Of a DNA stretch of 64,000 nt, positions 26,094-35,241 are shown one piece after another (within the stretch, counting starts at the first letter, position 1; the number at the start of each line of letters is the position of its first letter). The notes below the pieces were generated by a model that was given only the letters and a program-made list of their open reading frames with translations, did no database searches and was not told the DNA's origin. Both the position numbers and the translations under genes were made by a program. The stretch spans positions 18,147 to 82,146 of the forward strand of contig NZ_JAOEGN010000008.1 of assembly GCF_025446935.1 (NCBI RefSeq). The letters run 5' to 3'. This stretch comes from Paracholeplasma vituli. Lineage in GTDB: Bacteria; Bacillota_I; Bacilli_A; Acholeplasmatales; UBA5453.

Positions 26094-28403
26094 TTAATGT
26101 TTGAATGCAACTTCAAATACTTCAGAAATGTTCGCTACGGAAATGATTTTTAGAGCATTTTTGACTTCAACTGGGATGTCTTCAATGTCTTTTTCATTTT
26201 CTTTAGGAATCAAAATGGTTTTTAAACCACTACGGTGTGCTGCAATGGATTTTTCACGTAAACCACCAATTGGTAAGACATAACCCCGTAAGGTCATTTC
26301 ACCAGTCATACCAACTTCTTTATCGATAAGCTTACCTGTAATGGCGGATAAAATAGCGGTTGTGATGGTAATCCCTGCTGATGGGCCGTCTTTTGGAGTG
26401 GCCCCTTCAGGGACGTGCACGTGAATATCGTGTGTATCAAAGAATACTGGATCAATGTCAAACTTTTCAGCGTTTGCTTTTACATAGGATAATGCGGTTA
26501 TAGCACTTTCTTTCATGACATCGCCTAATTTACCAGTTAAGGATAGTGAACCTTTTCCTTTAAAGTAAGTGACTTCAACAGAAAGTGTATCACCACCAAA
26601 TTGTGTATAAGCTAAACCTGTAGCCACCCCAACTTGGTCTCTCACATCTGCTAGATTGTGGGAGAATCGTTGTTTACCTAAATAGTGTTCCACATTGTCT
26701 AAGTTTACATCAATACGTGGTTTCTTCTCCATTAGGATTTCTTTAATGCCCTTACGGATTAGAGTTCCAATGAAGCGATTGAGTTCACGAACCCCAGCTT
26801 CTCTTGTGTAGTGACGGATGATGTGATAGATGGTTTCATCGGTTACTGAGAATTCTTTGTTGGTAATACCGTGTGCCTTTAATTGTTTTTCAATTAGGTG
26901 ACTTTTCGCGATATTGAACTTTTCAAATTCTGTGTAAGACGACAATTCGACTATTTCCATACGGTCACGAAGCGGTGCTGGAATATTTTCTAAGTAGTTC
27001 GCTGTAGTAATAAATAATACTTGTGATAAATCATAATTTTCTTCTAAATAGTGGTCAGAGAACTTAGCGTTTTGTTCTGGGTCTAAGACTTCGAGCATCG
27101 CTGAAGCAGGGTCACCTTTATAGTCTGAGCTCATCTTATCGATTTCATCTAATAAGAATACTGGGTTCACTGTTCCAGCATTTTTCATACCAGTTAGAAT
27201 ACGTCCAGGTAGCGCTCCAATATATGTTCTTCTATGTCCACGAATTTCCGATTCGTCTCTTACACCGCCTAAAGATTGTTTAACAAACTTACGTCCGAGT
27301 GCATCTGCAATCGAAATCGCGAGTGAAGTTTTACCAACCCCAGGAGGTCCTACTAAACAAAGAATGGTTTGTGGATTCTTCTTTGTTGATATTTTGACAG
27401 CTAGATATTCCACAATACGGTCTTTAACTGAAGTTAAGCCATAGTGGTTCTTATCGAGTTTTTCTTGAACTTTAGAAAGATCATTAGAGTCACGGCTCGC
27501 TTTTTTCCAAGGTAGCGCAACTAAGAAATCGAGATAAGTTTTAATAATCCCAGATTCTGCCATAGCTGGCGGAGTTGAGGAGTATCGAGCCAATTCTTGA
27601 AGGGCTTTTTCTTCAATTTCTTTTGGCATCTTCGCAGCGATGATCTTATTTCTAAGTTCATCTACTTCATCTTCTTTGCGTGCTTTATCACCTAGTTCAT
27701 TTTGAATCGCACGCATTTTTTCTCTCAAATAGTATTCCTTTTGAGATTCATCAATCGAGCGTTTAACTTCTTCATTGATGTGTTGTTCAAGTTCAGATAC
27801 CATCTTTTGTTTTGCAACATCCTCTAATACCATTTTGAGTCTGGTATTTAAGTTTTGTTCCGCAATATAACGGTATTTGTCTTGTTCGTTGCCTTTTAAT
27901 CCCGCGACAATAGTGTCAACGAGTTTGTCAGTAGTTAATCCAGATTGAACGGTTCTAACGACTTCTTGGGCATTATTCAATACGATATTCGCATTATTGA
28001 CCACTTCACTCATGACCATACGCACCAACGTCATTTCTTGATCGACATCCGAAGTGATGGTTGTGGTTTCTTCATATTCAGCAACAAAGAATGGAGATGT
28101 TAAGAAATACTCCTTAACTTTGATACGAGATATGATATTGAATTTTGCTTTGAGGTTGCCGTTAGGTAACTTTAATTTCATGGTTGTTTTGGCTAAAACA
28201 CCATACTCTTCTATATCCTCAGGCGTTGGATTTTCGATGAGAGGATTCTTCTGAATCAAAATTAAAATATAATTACCAAATGAGTTTTCCGATTCATCCA
28301 AAGCTTTAAATGAGATCGGTCTTCCGATTTCAGTCCTAAAATCATTGTTTGGAATAGGAACTATGCCCCTAACAACGATTGCAGGTAGGTTTTTTGATTC
28401 CAT
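26094..28403 (-). CDS. lon: ATP-dependent protease Lon
   Basis: Lon is a hexameric cytoplasmic protease for misfolded and regulatory proteins. The 769 residues comprise the N-terminal substrate-binding domain, a coiled-coil region, the AAA+ module with Walker A LVGPPGVGKTS (about 345-355) and Walker B VFLLDEIDKM, and the C-terminal protease domain. That domain has the catalytic Ser in PKDGPSAGI and the Lys in GGLREKSIAA. A GAGGTGAT ribosome site precedes the ATG. Confidence 0.97.
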   Translation of the reverse strand: MESKNLPAIVVRGIVPIPNNDFRTEIGRPISFKALDESENSFGNYILILIQKNPLIENPTPEDIEEYGVLAKTTMKLKLPNGNLKAKFNIISRIKVKEYFLTSPFFVAEYEETTTITSDVDQEMTLVRMVMSEVVNNANIVLNNAQEVVRTVQSGLTTDKLVDTIVAGLKGNEQDKYRYIAEQNLNTRLKMVLEDVAKQKMVSELEQHINEEVKRSIDESQKEYYLREKMRAIQNELGDKARKEDEVDELRNKIIAAKMPKEIEEKALQELARYSSTPPAMAESGIIKTYLDFLVALPWKKASRDSNDLSKVQEKLDKNHYGLTSVKDRIVEYLAVKISTKKNPQTILCLVGPPGVGKTSLAISIADALGRKFVKQSLGGVRDESEIRGHRRTYIGALPGRILTGMKNAGTVNPVFLLDEIDKMSSDYKGDPASAMLEVLDPEQNAKFSDHYLEENYDLSQVLFITTANYLENIPAPLRDRMEIVELSSYTEFEKFNIAKSHLIEKQLKAHGITNKEFSVTDETIYHIIRHYTREAGVRELNRFIGTLIRKGIKEILMEKKPRIDVNLDNVEHYLGKQRFSHNLADVRDQVGVATGLAYTQFGGDTLSVEVTYFKGKGSLSLTGKLGDVMKESAITALSYVKANAEKFDIDPVFFDTHDIHVHVPEGATPKDGPSAGITITTAILSAITGKLIDKEVGMTGEMTLRGYVLPIGGLREKSIAAHRSGLKTILIPKENEKDIEDIPVEVKNALKIISVANISEVFEVAFKH

Positions 28404-28453
28404 ATAATCACCTCTTGCTTATATTATATACAAGAACATCTTGTAGTGTCATC

Positions 28454-28482
28454 ATTATACCGAAATATACCACAATTTGCAA
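28454..28482 (-). promoter_or_regulatory. promoter of lon
   Basis: TTGCAA (28482-28477), 17 bases, TATAAT (28459-28454) on the minus strand. A second TATAAT-like sequence occurs nearer the gene. No CIRCE inverted repeat was seen. Confidence 0.55.
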
Positions 28483-28507
28483 TCGAAACACATGAGTGCC
28501 AATTATG

Positions 28508-28536
28508 TTTTTAAATAAAGGACACCGAAGTGCCCT
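28508..28536 (-). terminator. terminator after tig
   Basis: On the minus strand AGGGCAC, a TTCG tetraloop and GTGTCCT, then TTATTTAAAAA. The C(UUCG)G loop is especially stable. Confidence 0.85.
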
Positions 28537-28543
28537 AAACTGA

Positions 28544-29827
28544 TTAAACTTCTTTAACGCTTGCAGTTAATAAATCAATTGCTTTATTGAAAGTGACTTC
28601 GTTTGACACAACTTCAGGGTCTAATTGTTTCTTCACATCAGCTACCCCTAATTTGTACATTTTAGCAATCTCGTCGTATTTAGCTTCGATTTCTGCTTCA
28701 GTCGCAACGATGTTTTCTTTTTGAGCAACGGCTTCAATGACTAAGCTTGTAAGAACGCGTTCTTTAGCTTGCTTGTTCATTTCGCTGTTGAATTGATCCA
28801 TAGTCAAACCATTCAATTGAACAAACATTTCAAAGTCGATGTTGTATTGTTTAGCTTGATTTTCAACGTTTTTACGTAATTGATTGACTTCTGAGTCGAT
28901 CATTTCTTGTGGAATGTCGACAGTTGCATTATCACAAGCAAACTTAACTGCAGTACCTGTGATGCGGTCAGCTTCACTGGATTCTTTTTGGGATTCTAAA
29001 GATTTCTTAATATCTGCTTTTAACGCTTCAACCGTTTCAACACCTTCACGTTTTAATCCAACAACGAATGCGTCATTAAGTTCTTCTAATTTAGCAACTT
29101 TAAGTTCATGTAATTTCACTTTGAATACTGCTGGTTTACCGGCTAAGTGTTCAGCTTGGTATTGTTCAGGGAATACGACATTCACGTCTCTAGATTCACC
29201 AATTCGTAGACCTAACATACCTTCTTCAAATCCAGGGATGAATTGTCCAGACCCGATAACGAGTTCATAGTTTTCTGCTTTTCCGCCATCAAATGGAACA
29301 TTGTCTACAAAGCCTTCAAAATCGAAGATTGCAGTGTCTCCATTTTCTAGGACATCTGTTGTTTTCGCTTCTAATGATGAGTTTTGAGCTAATAACTTTT
29401 TGATTTCAGCGTCAATTTCTGCATCAGTTGCAACTAAGTTCTTCTTCGCTACTTCAACACCTTTATAATCACCTAATGTAACTTCAGGTTTGATAGGAAC
29501 GATGATGGATAACGAGAATGGTTCGCCTCTTTTAACATTTTTGATGTCTAAATCAATTTGTGGTTCACCGACTACAGTAACTGATTTTTCATCGAAAATT
29601 TGTTGATATAAATGACCGATGACATGGTTTAAAGCATCTTCATATAGTGATTCTACACCAAATTTATTTTCAAAAATATTTCTAGGAACTTTGCCTTTTC
29701 TAAAACCCTTAATTTCGACGTTTTGAACAGCGTGATCAAACGCATGATCTAAGCCGTGTTCGAATTCGTGAGGGGTTACTTCAAACGTAAACTTTGCACG
29801 ATTTGTTGATAGTTTTTCAAATTTCAT
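28544..29827 (-). CDS. tig: trigger factor
   Basis: Trigger factor is the ribosome-bound chaperone and peptidyl-prolyl isomerase. The 427 residues include the ribosome-docking motif GFRKGKVPRNIFENKFG (about 41-57), the FKBP-type PPIase domain (about 155-240, DTAIFDFEGF, PGFEEGMLG) and the C-terminal substrate-binding helices. It starts after a TAGGAGGAAA ribosome site. Its promoter faces a divergent protease gene. Confidence 0.96.
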   Translation of the reverse strand: MKFEKLSTNRAKFTFEVTPHEFEHGLDHAFDHAVQNVEIKGFRKGKVPRNIFENKFGVESLYEDALNHVIGHLYQQIFDEKSVTVVGEPQIDLDIKNVKRGEPFSLSIIVPIKPEVTLGDYKGVEVAKKNLVATDAEIDAEIKKLLAQNSSLEAKTTDVLENGDTAIFDFEGFVDNVPFDGGKAENYELVIGSGQFIPGFEEGMLGLRIGESRDVNVVFPEQYQAEHLAGKPAVFKVKLHELKVAKLEELNDAFVVGLKREGVETVEALKADIKKSLESQKESSEADRITGTAVKFACDNATVDIPQEMIDSEVNQLRKNVENQAKQYNIDFEMFVQLNGLTMDQFNSEMNKQAKERVLTSLVIEAVAQKENIVATEAEIEAKYDEIAKMYKLGVADVKKQLDPEVVSNEVTFNKAIDLLTASVKEV

Positions 29828-29851
29828 TGATTTTCCTCCTAAGCCTATTTA

Positions 29852-29879
29852 ATTATAGCATAATCTTCTTTTTTGTAAA
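29852..29879 (-). promoter_or_regulatory. promoter of tig
   Basis: TTTACA (29879-29874), 16 bases, TATAAT (29857-29852) with an extended TG on the minus strand. Confidence 0.7.
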
Positions 29880-29933
29880 TGTTTTTACCCACTTTATGTA
29901 ATAATATGGGGACTACATGTTACTAAAATCTTA

Positions 29934-29942
29934 TGCTATAAT
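29934..29942 (+). promoter_or_regulatory. extended -10 promoter of the serine protease gene
   Basis: TGCTATAAT lies about 48 bases before the ATG at 29990; AAGGAG at 29975-29980 is the ribosome site. The -35 is weak. Confidence 0.55.
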
Positions 29943-29989
29943 GTTAGTGATAGATAATCTATGGTCTTTTAACAAAGGAGTACTACAAA

Positions 29990-31147
29990 ATGAAAAAATT
30001 CTTCGGCTATATTCGTAATACCATTGTCATTCTTGCTCTACTTTATGTTACGAGCCTTTTTGTCGATATCAAGATTGAAGGTATTCCACTCAATTCACTC
30101 TATGAGAATGCTGCTAAAGAAACCATTAAATTGGTTGAAGATGTCATTGATAGAATACGAAAAGAACCTGAAGTCACTGATTTAACCATCGAACGAACTC
30201 AAGAAGGTCAATATATTTTTACAACCACCATCAAGAATGTATCGAAGGATGAACTCATTTCGATTACGGTCGATGGGGTAACCTATACCACATTTGAAAT
30301 CATTGAGCGTCGTAATTTAATCGAGGTTAAATTTCTCACAGACATCACATTTGAGTCTGGTGAAGCTAATAAGCAATTCACAGTGGAGTCGATTAAATAT
30401 ACTAGAAATGATTCCGAGAAAATCTTGAATACCAATATCATTGGAAATGCGTTCAAATCTATTGATTTAGCAGTTGTAAATCAAAAGAAAATAAGTGTCG
30501 TTGGTATGTATAATTGCAACCCAGGTAATGTTGGTCTTGTATGTACCTCATGGGGTTCCGGAGTATTGTTCCGTAAAGACACTCGCGAAGTTAGAGACAG
30601 CCTAATCCCTTATACTATATTCGATTACTATATCATTTCAAATGCACACGTAGTTCAAAATGGATCCATTTTTAAAGTCACATATAATGGTGAAGAACTC
30701 GATGATGCACGTGCAACCGTCGTTGGAGTCTATACTCAAAATACGGATTTATCCATTCTTAAGTTAACAACTACTGCCAATTTAACCGTCTTAGATGATG
30801 ATCAGTTTGATACCTACGAAGCCGTTCCAGTTTACAAAGATCAAACCGTATTCTCAATTGGTTCACCGGTTGGACCTATGAATTTCAATACCGTTAAAGA
30901 AGGAAAAGTAACTAAACTCGATGTCCCTATCAGTTTGGGTGATGATTCTGCGTTCTGTATCGCAACCTGTAATTCATTCCAAACGGATGCTGCTTTAGGA
31001 CCTGGGTCTTCTGGTGGAGCGATGTTTGATAGTGCAGGTAATTTAATTGGTATCCACTTCGCTGGTAATGAAGACAACACCATTTCATCCGAAATCCCAA
31101 TGGAAATCGTATTTGACGCGATTAAAGCTATTTTAGGTGAAGACTAA
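29990..31147 (+). CDS. membrane-anchored trypsin-like serine protease (HtrA-like, no PDZ)
   Basis: The 385-residue protein has an N-terminal hydrophobic anchor (about 9-25), an ectodomain of about 140 residues with no recognised fold, and a chymotrypsin-like protease domain. The triad is visible: H220 (ISNAHVVQ), D253 (NTDLSILKL) and S341 (GPGSSGGAMF). No PDZ domain follows, unlike DegP/HtrA; the chain ends about 40 residues after the serine. Cysteines at about 176 and 185 and again near 323 and 327 could form disulfides outside the cell. The gene is a single transcription unit. The role is likely surface quality control, but the target is unknown. Confidence 0.85.
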   Translation: MKKFFGYIRNTIVILALLYVTSLFVDIKIEGIPLNSLYENAAKETIKLVEDVIDRIRKEPEVTDLTIERTQEGQYIFTTTIKNVSKDELISITVDGVTYTTFEIIERRNLIEVKFLTDITFESGEANKQFTVESIKYTRNDSEKILNTNIIGNAFKSIDLAVVNQKKISVVGMYNCNPGNVGLVCTSWGSGVLFRKDTREVRDSLIPYTIFDYYIISNAHVVQNGSIFKVTYNGEELDDARATVVGVYTQNTDLSILKLTTTANLTVLDDDQFDTYEAVPVYKDQTVFSIGSPVGPMNFNTVKEGKVTKLDVPISLGDDSAFCIATCNSFQTDAALGPGSSGGAMFDSAGNLIGIHFAGNEDNTISSEIPMEIVFDAIKAILGED

Positions 31148-31152
31148 AATCA

Positions 31153-31183
31153 AACAGGAACTCGACGTGAGTTCCTGTTTTCA
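31153..31183. terminator. bidirectional terminator between protease and copZ
   Basis: Perfect 11-bp stem AACAGGAACTC / GAGTTCCTGTT with a 5-nt loop, and T or A tracts on either side. Confidence 0.88.
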
Positions 31184-31185
31184 TA

Positions 31186-31401
31186 TTATAAAGATTCGAT
31201 TTTAACCGTTTTATAACCGGCTTCGGTAATCGCATTTTGAATGGCATCATTTGAAACAGCTTGAGTGACTTCCACTAGTGCGTCATTTTGTTTTAAATTG
31301 ACAACCACATTGGTAATCCCTTCGATTTCGTTAAGTGCATTGGTTACATGCTTTACACAGTGCATGCAGCTCATGCCTTCAATTTGAATTCTTTTTTTCA
31401 T
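31186..31401 (-). CDS. copZ: copper chaperone CopZ
   Basis: The 71-residue heavy-metal-associated domain protein carries the Cu(I)-binding motif GMSCMHC (about 9-15) and the usual beta-alpha-beta-beta-alpha-beta pattern. It would deliver Cu(I) to CopA. Its ATG overlaps the copA stop by four bases. A second CxxC is absent, as expected for the single-domain chaperone. Confidence 0.92.
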   Translation of the reverse strand: MKKRIQIEGMSCMHCVKHVTNALNEIEGITNVVVNLKQNDALVEVTQAVSNDAIQNAITEAGYKTVKIESL

Positions 31402-33851
31402 GCTTGTTCCTCCTTTCTTTGAGGTTTAAATCGCTTTAATCTAAGCGCATTCGCTACCACACTGACGCTTGAGAAACTCATAGCAGCGCCTGCTAGCATC
31501 GGGTCTAATAGAGGTCCACCAAATAAATAGAGGACACCCATTGCGACCGGAATCCCAAGTGTGTTATAGAAAAACGCCCAGAACAGATTTTCTTTAATAT
31601 TCGTGATGGTCTTTTTGGAGAGTTCAATCGCTGTTGACACATCCATTAAATCGTTGCGCATCAATACGATGTCAGCCGATTCAATCGCTACATCCGTTCC
31701 ATTACCAATCGCAATACCCACATCGGCTAATGCGAGTGCAGGGGCATCATTGATACCATCGCCAACCATCGCGACTTTATAACCTTGGTCTTTAAGTTTG
31801 CCTACTTCTTTGGATTTATCTTCAGGTAAAACCTCAGCAATCACATGTTCGATGCCCACTTCTTTTGCAATGGATTTTGCTGTAATCGCATGGTCTCCAG
31901 TCATCATGTATACAATAATACCTTTGGATTGAAGTGCTTGAATTGCCTTTTTCGATGATGGTTTAATTGTATCAGCTATTGCGATTAAACCAGCTAGTTT
32001 TTGATCAATAACCACATAAATAAGCGTATTTCCATGTTCAGAAAGTTCATCAGCAAGTTTTTGGAGTTGCCCAATCTTAACTTTTAAACGATTGACAAAC
32101 TTTAAATTACCAATGTTTATAGATTTACCTTCAATCACACCTTCAACACCAAAACCAGGATGATTTAAAAATGATTCTACTGGTTTCAATTTATAATTTC
32201 GCATCGTCGCTTGTCTAACGATTGCTTCACCCAATGGGTGCTCGCTCTTTGACTCAAGGCTCGCAGCAATTTGAAGTAATGCTTCTTCTGAATAATCACT
32301 CGTCGACAATACTTGTTTAACCTCAGGTACGCCTTGTGTGATGGTACCTGTTTTATCGAGTACCACAACATTAACCTCATGGGCTTTTTCTAATGCTTCA
32401 CCACTTTTAATTAAAATACCATTCGATGCACCTTTTCCAGTACCGACCATAATCGCTGTTGGTGTTGCTAAACCGAGTGCACAAGGGCAGGCTATAACTA
32501 AGACTGCAATCATATTTTGTAAGCTGAAATCGATACTTTCGCCTTTAATCATCCAAAAAATAAATGTAAGTGCAGCTAAACCCAGCACAATCGGTACGAA
32601 AATACCTGAAATGGTATCCGCTAGTTTCGCAATCGGTGCTTTGGATGATTGGGCATCTTCAACAAGTTTAATAATTTGTGAAAGTGTAGAATCTTTCCCA
32701 ACTTTGGTTGCTTTAATCGTTAGTGCCCCATTTTTATTCATGGAAACGCCAATCACTGGGTCTCCAATTTTCTTTTCAACCGGTATGGATTCGCCTGTAA
32801 TCATGGATTCATCGATAGAGGATAAACCGTCTGTGATAATGCCATCAACCGGAATACGTTCTCCTGGTTTAACTAGGATAAGGTCATCCTTTAAAACGTC
32901 CTCAACCGGTACTATAGTTGGTTCACCTTGGATGAGAACCAATGCGGTTTTAGGTGATAGATCGACCAATTTCTTGATAGCTTCCGATGTTTTGCCTTTT
33001 GAGATTGTCTCAAAATACTTACCAAGTAGAATCAATGTGATGATGACTGCAGCAGATTCAAAGTATAAATCAGCCATGTGAACTTGATCAGTGAGGATTA
33101 AAATAGTCGAATATATCCCATGTACGAAAGCAGCTCCTGTGCCTAACGCTACGAGTGTATCCATGTTTGGATTTCGATGGAAAAGGGTTTTAAATCCAAT
33201 TAGATAGAATCGATATCCAATGATAATGACGGGAATGGTCAAGAATAATTGTACTAAAGCGAATGTTTTGGGTGCGCTATGTGGGTCTAACCACATCGGT
33301 AGTGGTAAACCAATCATATGCCCCATCGCAACATACAGTAAAGGTATCGAGAATACAGTTGCTAAAATAAACTTGATGAGCATGATTTTGGAAGCTTGAT
33401 CTTTTTTCTTTTGATGTTCATCGAGTGTTCTTTCGGTTTGTAGTTTGTAACCAGCAATCATAACTTTTCGTTTTAGAAGGTCTTGGTCAAATAGACTAGG
33501 GTCAACCGTAATACGTAATTTTTCTGTAGTTAAATTGACTTCAGCATTGATTACACCAGGTACCTTTTTGGCTGTTTTTTCAACAGCGTTCACACAGGCT
33601 GCACACGTCATCCCTTCGACAGAATACTGTTTGGGTTCGGTCATTAGAATCGCTTTGTATCCTGCTTTTTGAACACTGTTTGTGATATCTGATAGGCTTA
33701 CTTTAGTAGAATCAAAAGCAACTTCCATTTTATTCGTGACTAAATTGACAGAGACTGAACTGACACCCTCCACTTTAAGTGCTGCTTTTTCAACACTCCT
33801 GACACAAGCGGCACAGGTCATCCCTTCAATTGTGAATGTTTTTTGATCCAT
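31398..33851 (-). CDS. copA: copper-exporting P1B-type ATPase CopA
   Basis: CopA pumps Cu(I) out of the cell. The 817 residues contain two N-terminal metal-binding domains, each with GMTCAAC (about 9-15 and 78-84), eight membrane segments, the translocation motif ACPCALG, the phosphorylation site DKTGT, the HP motif SEHPLG and the hinge GDGINDAPAL. It lies between csoR and copZ in a copper operon. The second CopA domain pair and the CPC motif argue for copper rather than zinc or cadmium. Confidence 0.95.
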   Translation of the reverse strand: MDQKTFTIEGMTCAACVRSVEKAALKVEGVSSVSVNLVTNKMEVAFDSTKVSLSDITNSVQKAGYKAILMTEPKQYSVEGMTCAACVNAVEKTAKKVPGVINAEVNLTTEKLRITVDPSLFDQDLLKRKVMIAGYKLQTERTLDEHQKKKDQASKIMLIKFILATVFSIPLLYVAMGHMIGLPLPMWLDPHSAPKTFALVQLFLTIPVIIIGYRFYLIGFKTLFHRNPNMDTLVALGTGAAFVHGIYSTILILTDQVHMADLYFESAAVIITLILLGKYFETISKGKTSEAIKKLVDLSPKTALVLIQGEPTIVPVEDVLKDDLILVKPGERIPVDGIITDGLSSIDESMITGESIPVEKKIGDPVIGVSMNKNGALTIKATKVGKDSTLSQIIKLVEDAQSSKAPIAKLADTISGIFVPIVLGLAALTFIFWMIKGESIDFSLQNMIAVLVIACPCALGLATPTAIMVGTGKGASNGILIKSGEALEKAHEVNVVVLDKTGTITQGVPEVKQVLSTSDYSEEALLQIAASLESKSEHPLGEAIVRQATMRNYKLKPVESFLNHPGFGVEGVIEGKSINIGNLKFVNRLKVKIGQLQKLADELSEHGNTLIYVVIDQKLAGLIAIADTIKPSSKKAIQALQSKGIIVYMMTGDHAITAKSIAKEVGIEHVIAEVLPEDKSKEVGKLKDQGYKVAMVGDGINDAPALALADVGIAIGNGTDVAIESADIVLMRNDLMDVSTAIELSKKTITNIKENLFWAFFYNTLGIPVAMGVLYLFGGPLLDPMLAGAAMSFSSVSVVANALRLKRFKPQRKEEQA

Positions 33852-33852
33852 C

Positions 33853-34107
33853 TTACATCATCCTTTCAATTAATGATTCGATTTCTTTGATTTTTGCTTC
33901 TGCATCATTGCTTTGAATGGATTCTACCACACAGTGATTTAAGTGTTCGGATAATATTTGTTTATTCGCACGTTTGATTAAAGAGATGGTGGCCATCAAC
34001 TGATTTGAAATATCCATGCAATAGCGACCATCTTCAAGCATTTTTAATGAGGCTTCTAATTGGCCTTTTGCGTTTTTTAAAGTTTGATATGTGGATCCAT
34101 GTTTCAT
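33853..34107 (-). CDS. csoR: copper-sensing repressor CsoR (DUF156)
   Basis: CsoR proteins are small helical repressors that release DNA on binding Cu(I). The 84-residue form from ATG 34107 has the conserved ligand set Cys (GRYCMD), His (LSEHLNHC) and Cys (NHCVVE), in the spacing of CsoR rather than FrmR. I reject the longer frame from 34137 because GGGAGGAGGG lies directly before ATG 34107. Its upstream region contains a GC-rich palindrome. copA begins one base after its stop. Confidence 0.9.
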   Translation of the reverse strand: MKHGSTYQTLKNAKGQLEASLKMLEDGRYCMDISNQLMATISLIKRANKQILSEHLNHCVVESIQSNDAEAKIKEIESLIERMM

Positions 34108-34119
34108 AATTTCCCTCCT

Positions 34120-34134
34120 CCCCCTGGGTGGGGG
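34120..34134. promoter_or_regulatory. candidate CsoR operator
   Basis: CCCCC-TGGGT-GGGGG is a GC-rich inverted repeat in an otherwise AT-rich spacer. It lies just downstream of the -10 box of the copper operon and resembles the G-tract/C-tract operators known for CsoR. It partly overlaps the ribosome site. Confidence 0.6.
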
Positions 34135-34148
34135 CATTACACATTATC

Positions 34149-34177
34149 ATTATAACTCATAAAAACATAAATGTCCA
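34149..34177 (-). promoter_or_regulatory. promoter of csoR-copA-copZ
   Basis: TGGACA (34177-34172), 17 bases, TATAAT (34154-34149) on the minus strand. Confidence 0.7.
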
Positions 34178-34211
34178 AAGAAAAAGACAATCTTATTTAG
34201 AAAGACTGTCT
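34178..34211 (-). terminator. terminator after the OYE gene
   Basis: On the minus strand AGACAGTCTT, a 7-nt loop, AAGATTGTCT, then TTTTCTTT. Confidence 0.8.
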
Positions 34212-34224
34212 ATTAGTAGAAAAA

Positions 34225-35241
34225 CTATTTTTTTGATTTTTCATATTGGACTGGCCAAGTGAGGTCATAACGCATGCGTTGTGCGAACTTCAGTGGAAAA
34301 TAAGGATCTCTCAATGCCAATCTCCCAAAGAAAATCAGGTCTGCCTCTTCGGATTCCAAAACACCATTGGCCATAACAGGGTCCTCTATTAAACCACCAG
34401 CAATGACAATTTGATGTGTTTCTTTACGGATTTTCTTCGCAAACATCAATTGATAACCTGGATAATCATCAATTGGAACTTTGACGAGACCACCGGAGGA
34501 TACATGAATAATGTCGACATACCCATGCGGAATCCCATTAATAATCTCAGCCCATAAAGCTGGATGTAAACCCTCTTTTATATAATCTTCAGCGGATATT
34601 CTTAAGGCTAATGGTAGTTCTAATGGCCATTCGCTTCTAATCGCTTCAATCACTTCATATAAGAATCGGTTTCGATTGACTTGAGTGCCCCCATATTGAT
34701 CAGTTCTCGTGTTCGACAGGGGAGACACGAATTCATGGATTAAATAGCCATGTGCGGCATGTATCTCGATACAGTCAAAATTTGCTTCTTTAGCACGTCT
34801 CGCAGCTTGACGGTATTTTTCGATGATCTCTTTAATCTCATCTACTGTTAAAGCGGAAGGCGTAGGATAGCCTTCAAACCCAATTTCTGACGGCGCTTTT
34901 GGTCTGTCTGTAGCTCTCGATTTACGTCCTGCATGAGCGATTTGCAAGCACGCTTTCGCATCATTAGCATGGATTTGTTTGGTAATCCATTTCAACCCTT
35001 TGACATGTTCGTCATCCCAAACACCTAAATCATGCGTGGTAATTCTGCCTTCAGGTTCAATAGCAGTCGCTTCAACGACAATAAAACCGATTTGACCGAC
35101 AGCTCTAGACGCATAGTGAATGACATGAAAATCTGTAGCCATACCTTCTTCTGTCGCACTATACATACACATTGGTGGCATCACTATTCGGTTTTTCAAC
35201 GTCATATTTTTGATTGTTAATGGTGTAAATAGGTGTGTCAT
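34225..35241 (-). CDS. Old Yellow Enzyme family NADH:flavin oxidoreductase (YqjM-like)
   Basis: This FMN enzyme reduces activated C=C bonds in enones and may serve in detoxification. The 338-residue length and the sequence MTHLFTPLTIKNMTLKNRI match the YqjM (NamA) branch. Conserved sites are PPMCMYSA near residue 22, the HIS pair region CIEIHAAHGYLIHEF (about 171-185), LSNTRTDQYGG and FGRLALRDP. Its ATG overlaps the stop of the upstream alarmone synthetase gene as ATGA (35238-35241). Confidence 0.92.
   Translation of the reverse strand: MTHLFTPLTIKNMTLKNRIVMPPMCMYSATEEGMATDFHVIHYASRAVGQIGFIVVEATAIEPEGRITTHDLGVWDDEHVKGLKWITKQIHANDAKACLQIAHAGRKSRATDRPKAPSEIGFEGYPTPSALTVDEIKEIIEKYRQAARRAKEANFDCIEIHAAHGYLIHEFVSPLSNTRTDQYGGTQVNRNRFLYEVIEAIRSEWPLELPLALRISAEDYIKEGLHPALWAEIINGIPHGYVDIIHVSSGGLVKVPIDDYPGYQLMFAKKIRKETHQIVIAGGLIEDPVMANGVLESEEADLIFFGRLALRDPYFPLKFAQRMRYDLTWPVQYEKSKK

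Noticed and set aside
32338..33081. 247-codon plus-strand open frame opposite copA
   Set aside because: It lies wholly antisense to a well-conserved ATPase, has low-complexity Ser/Ile content and no ribosome site; it is a shadow of copA codon use.
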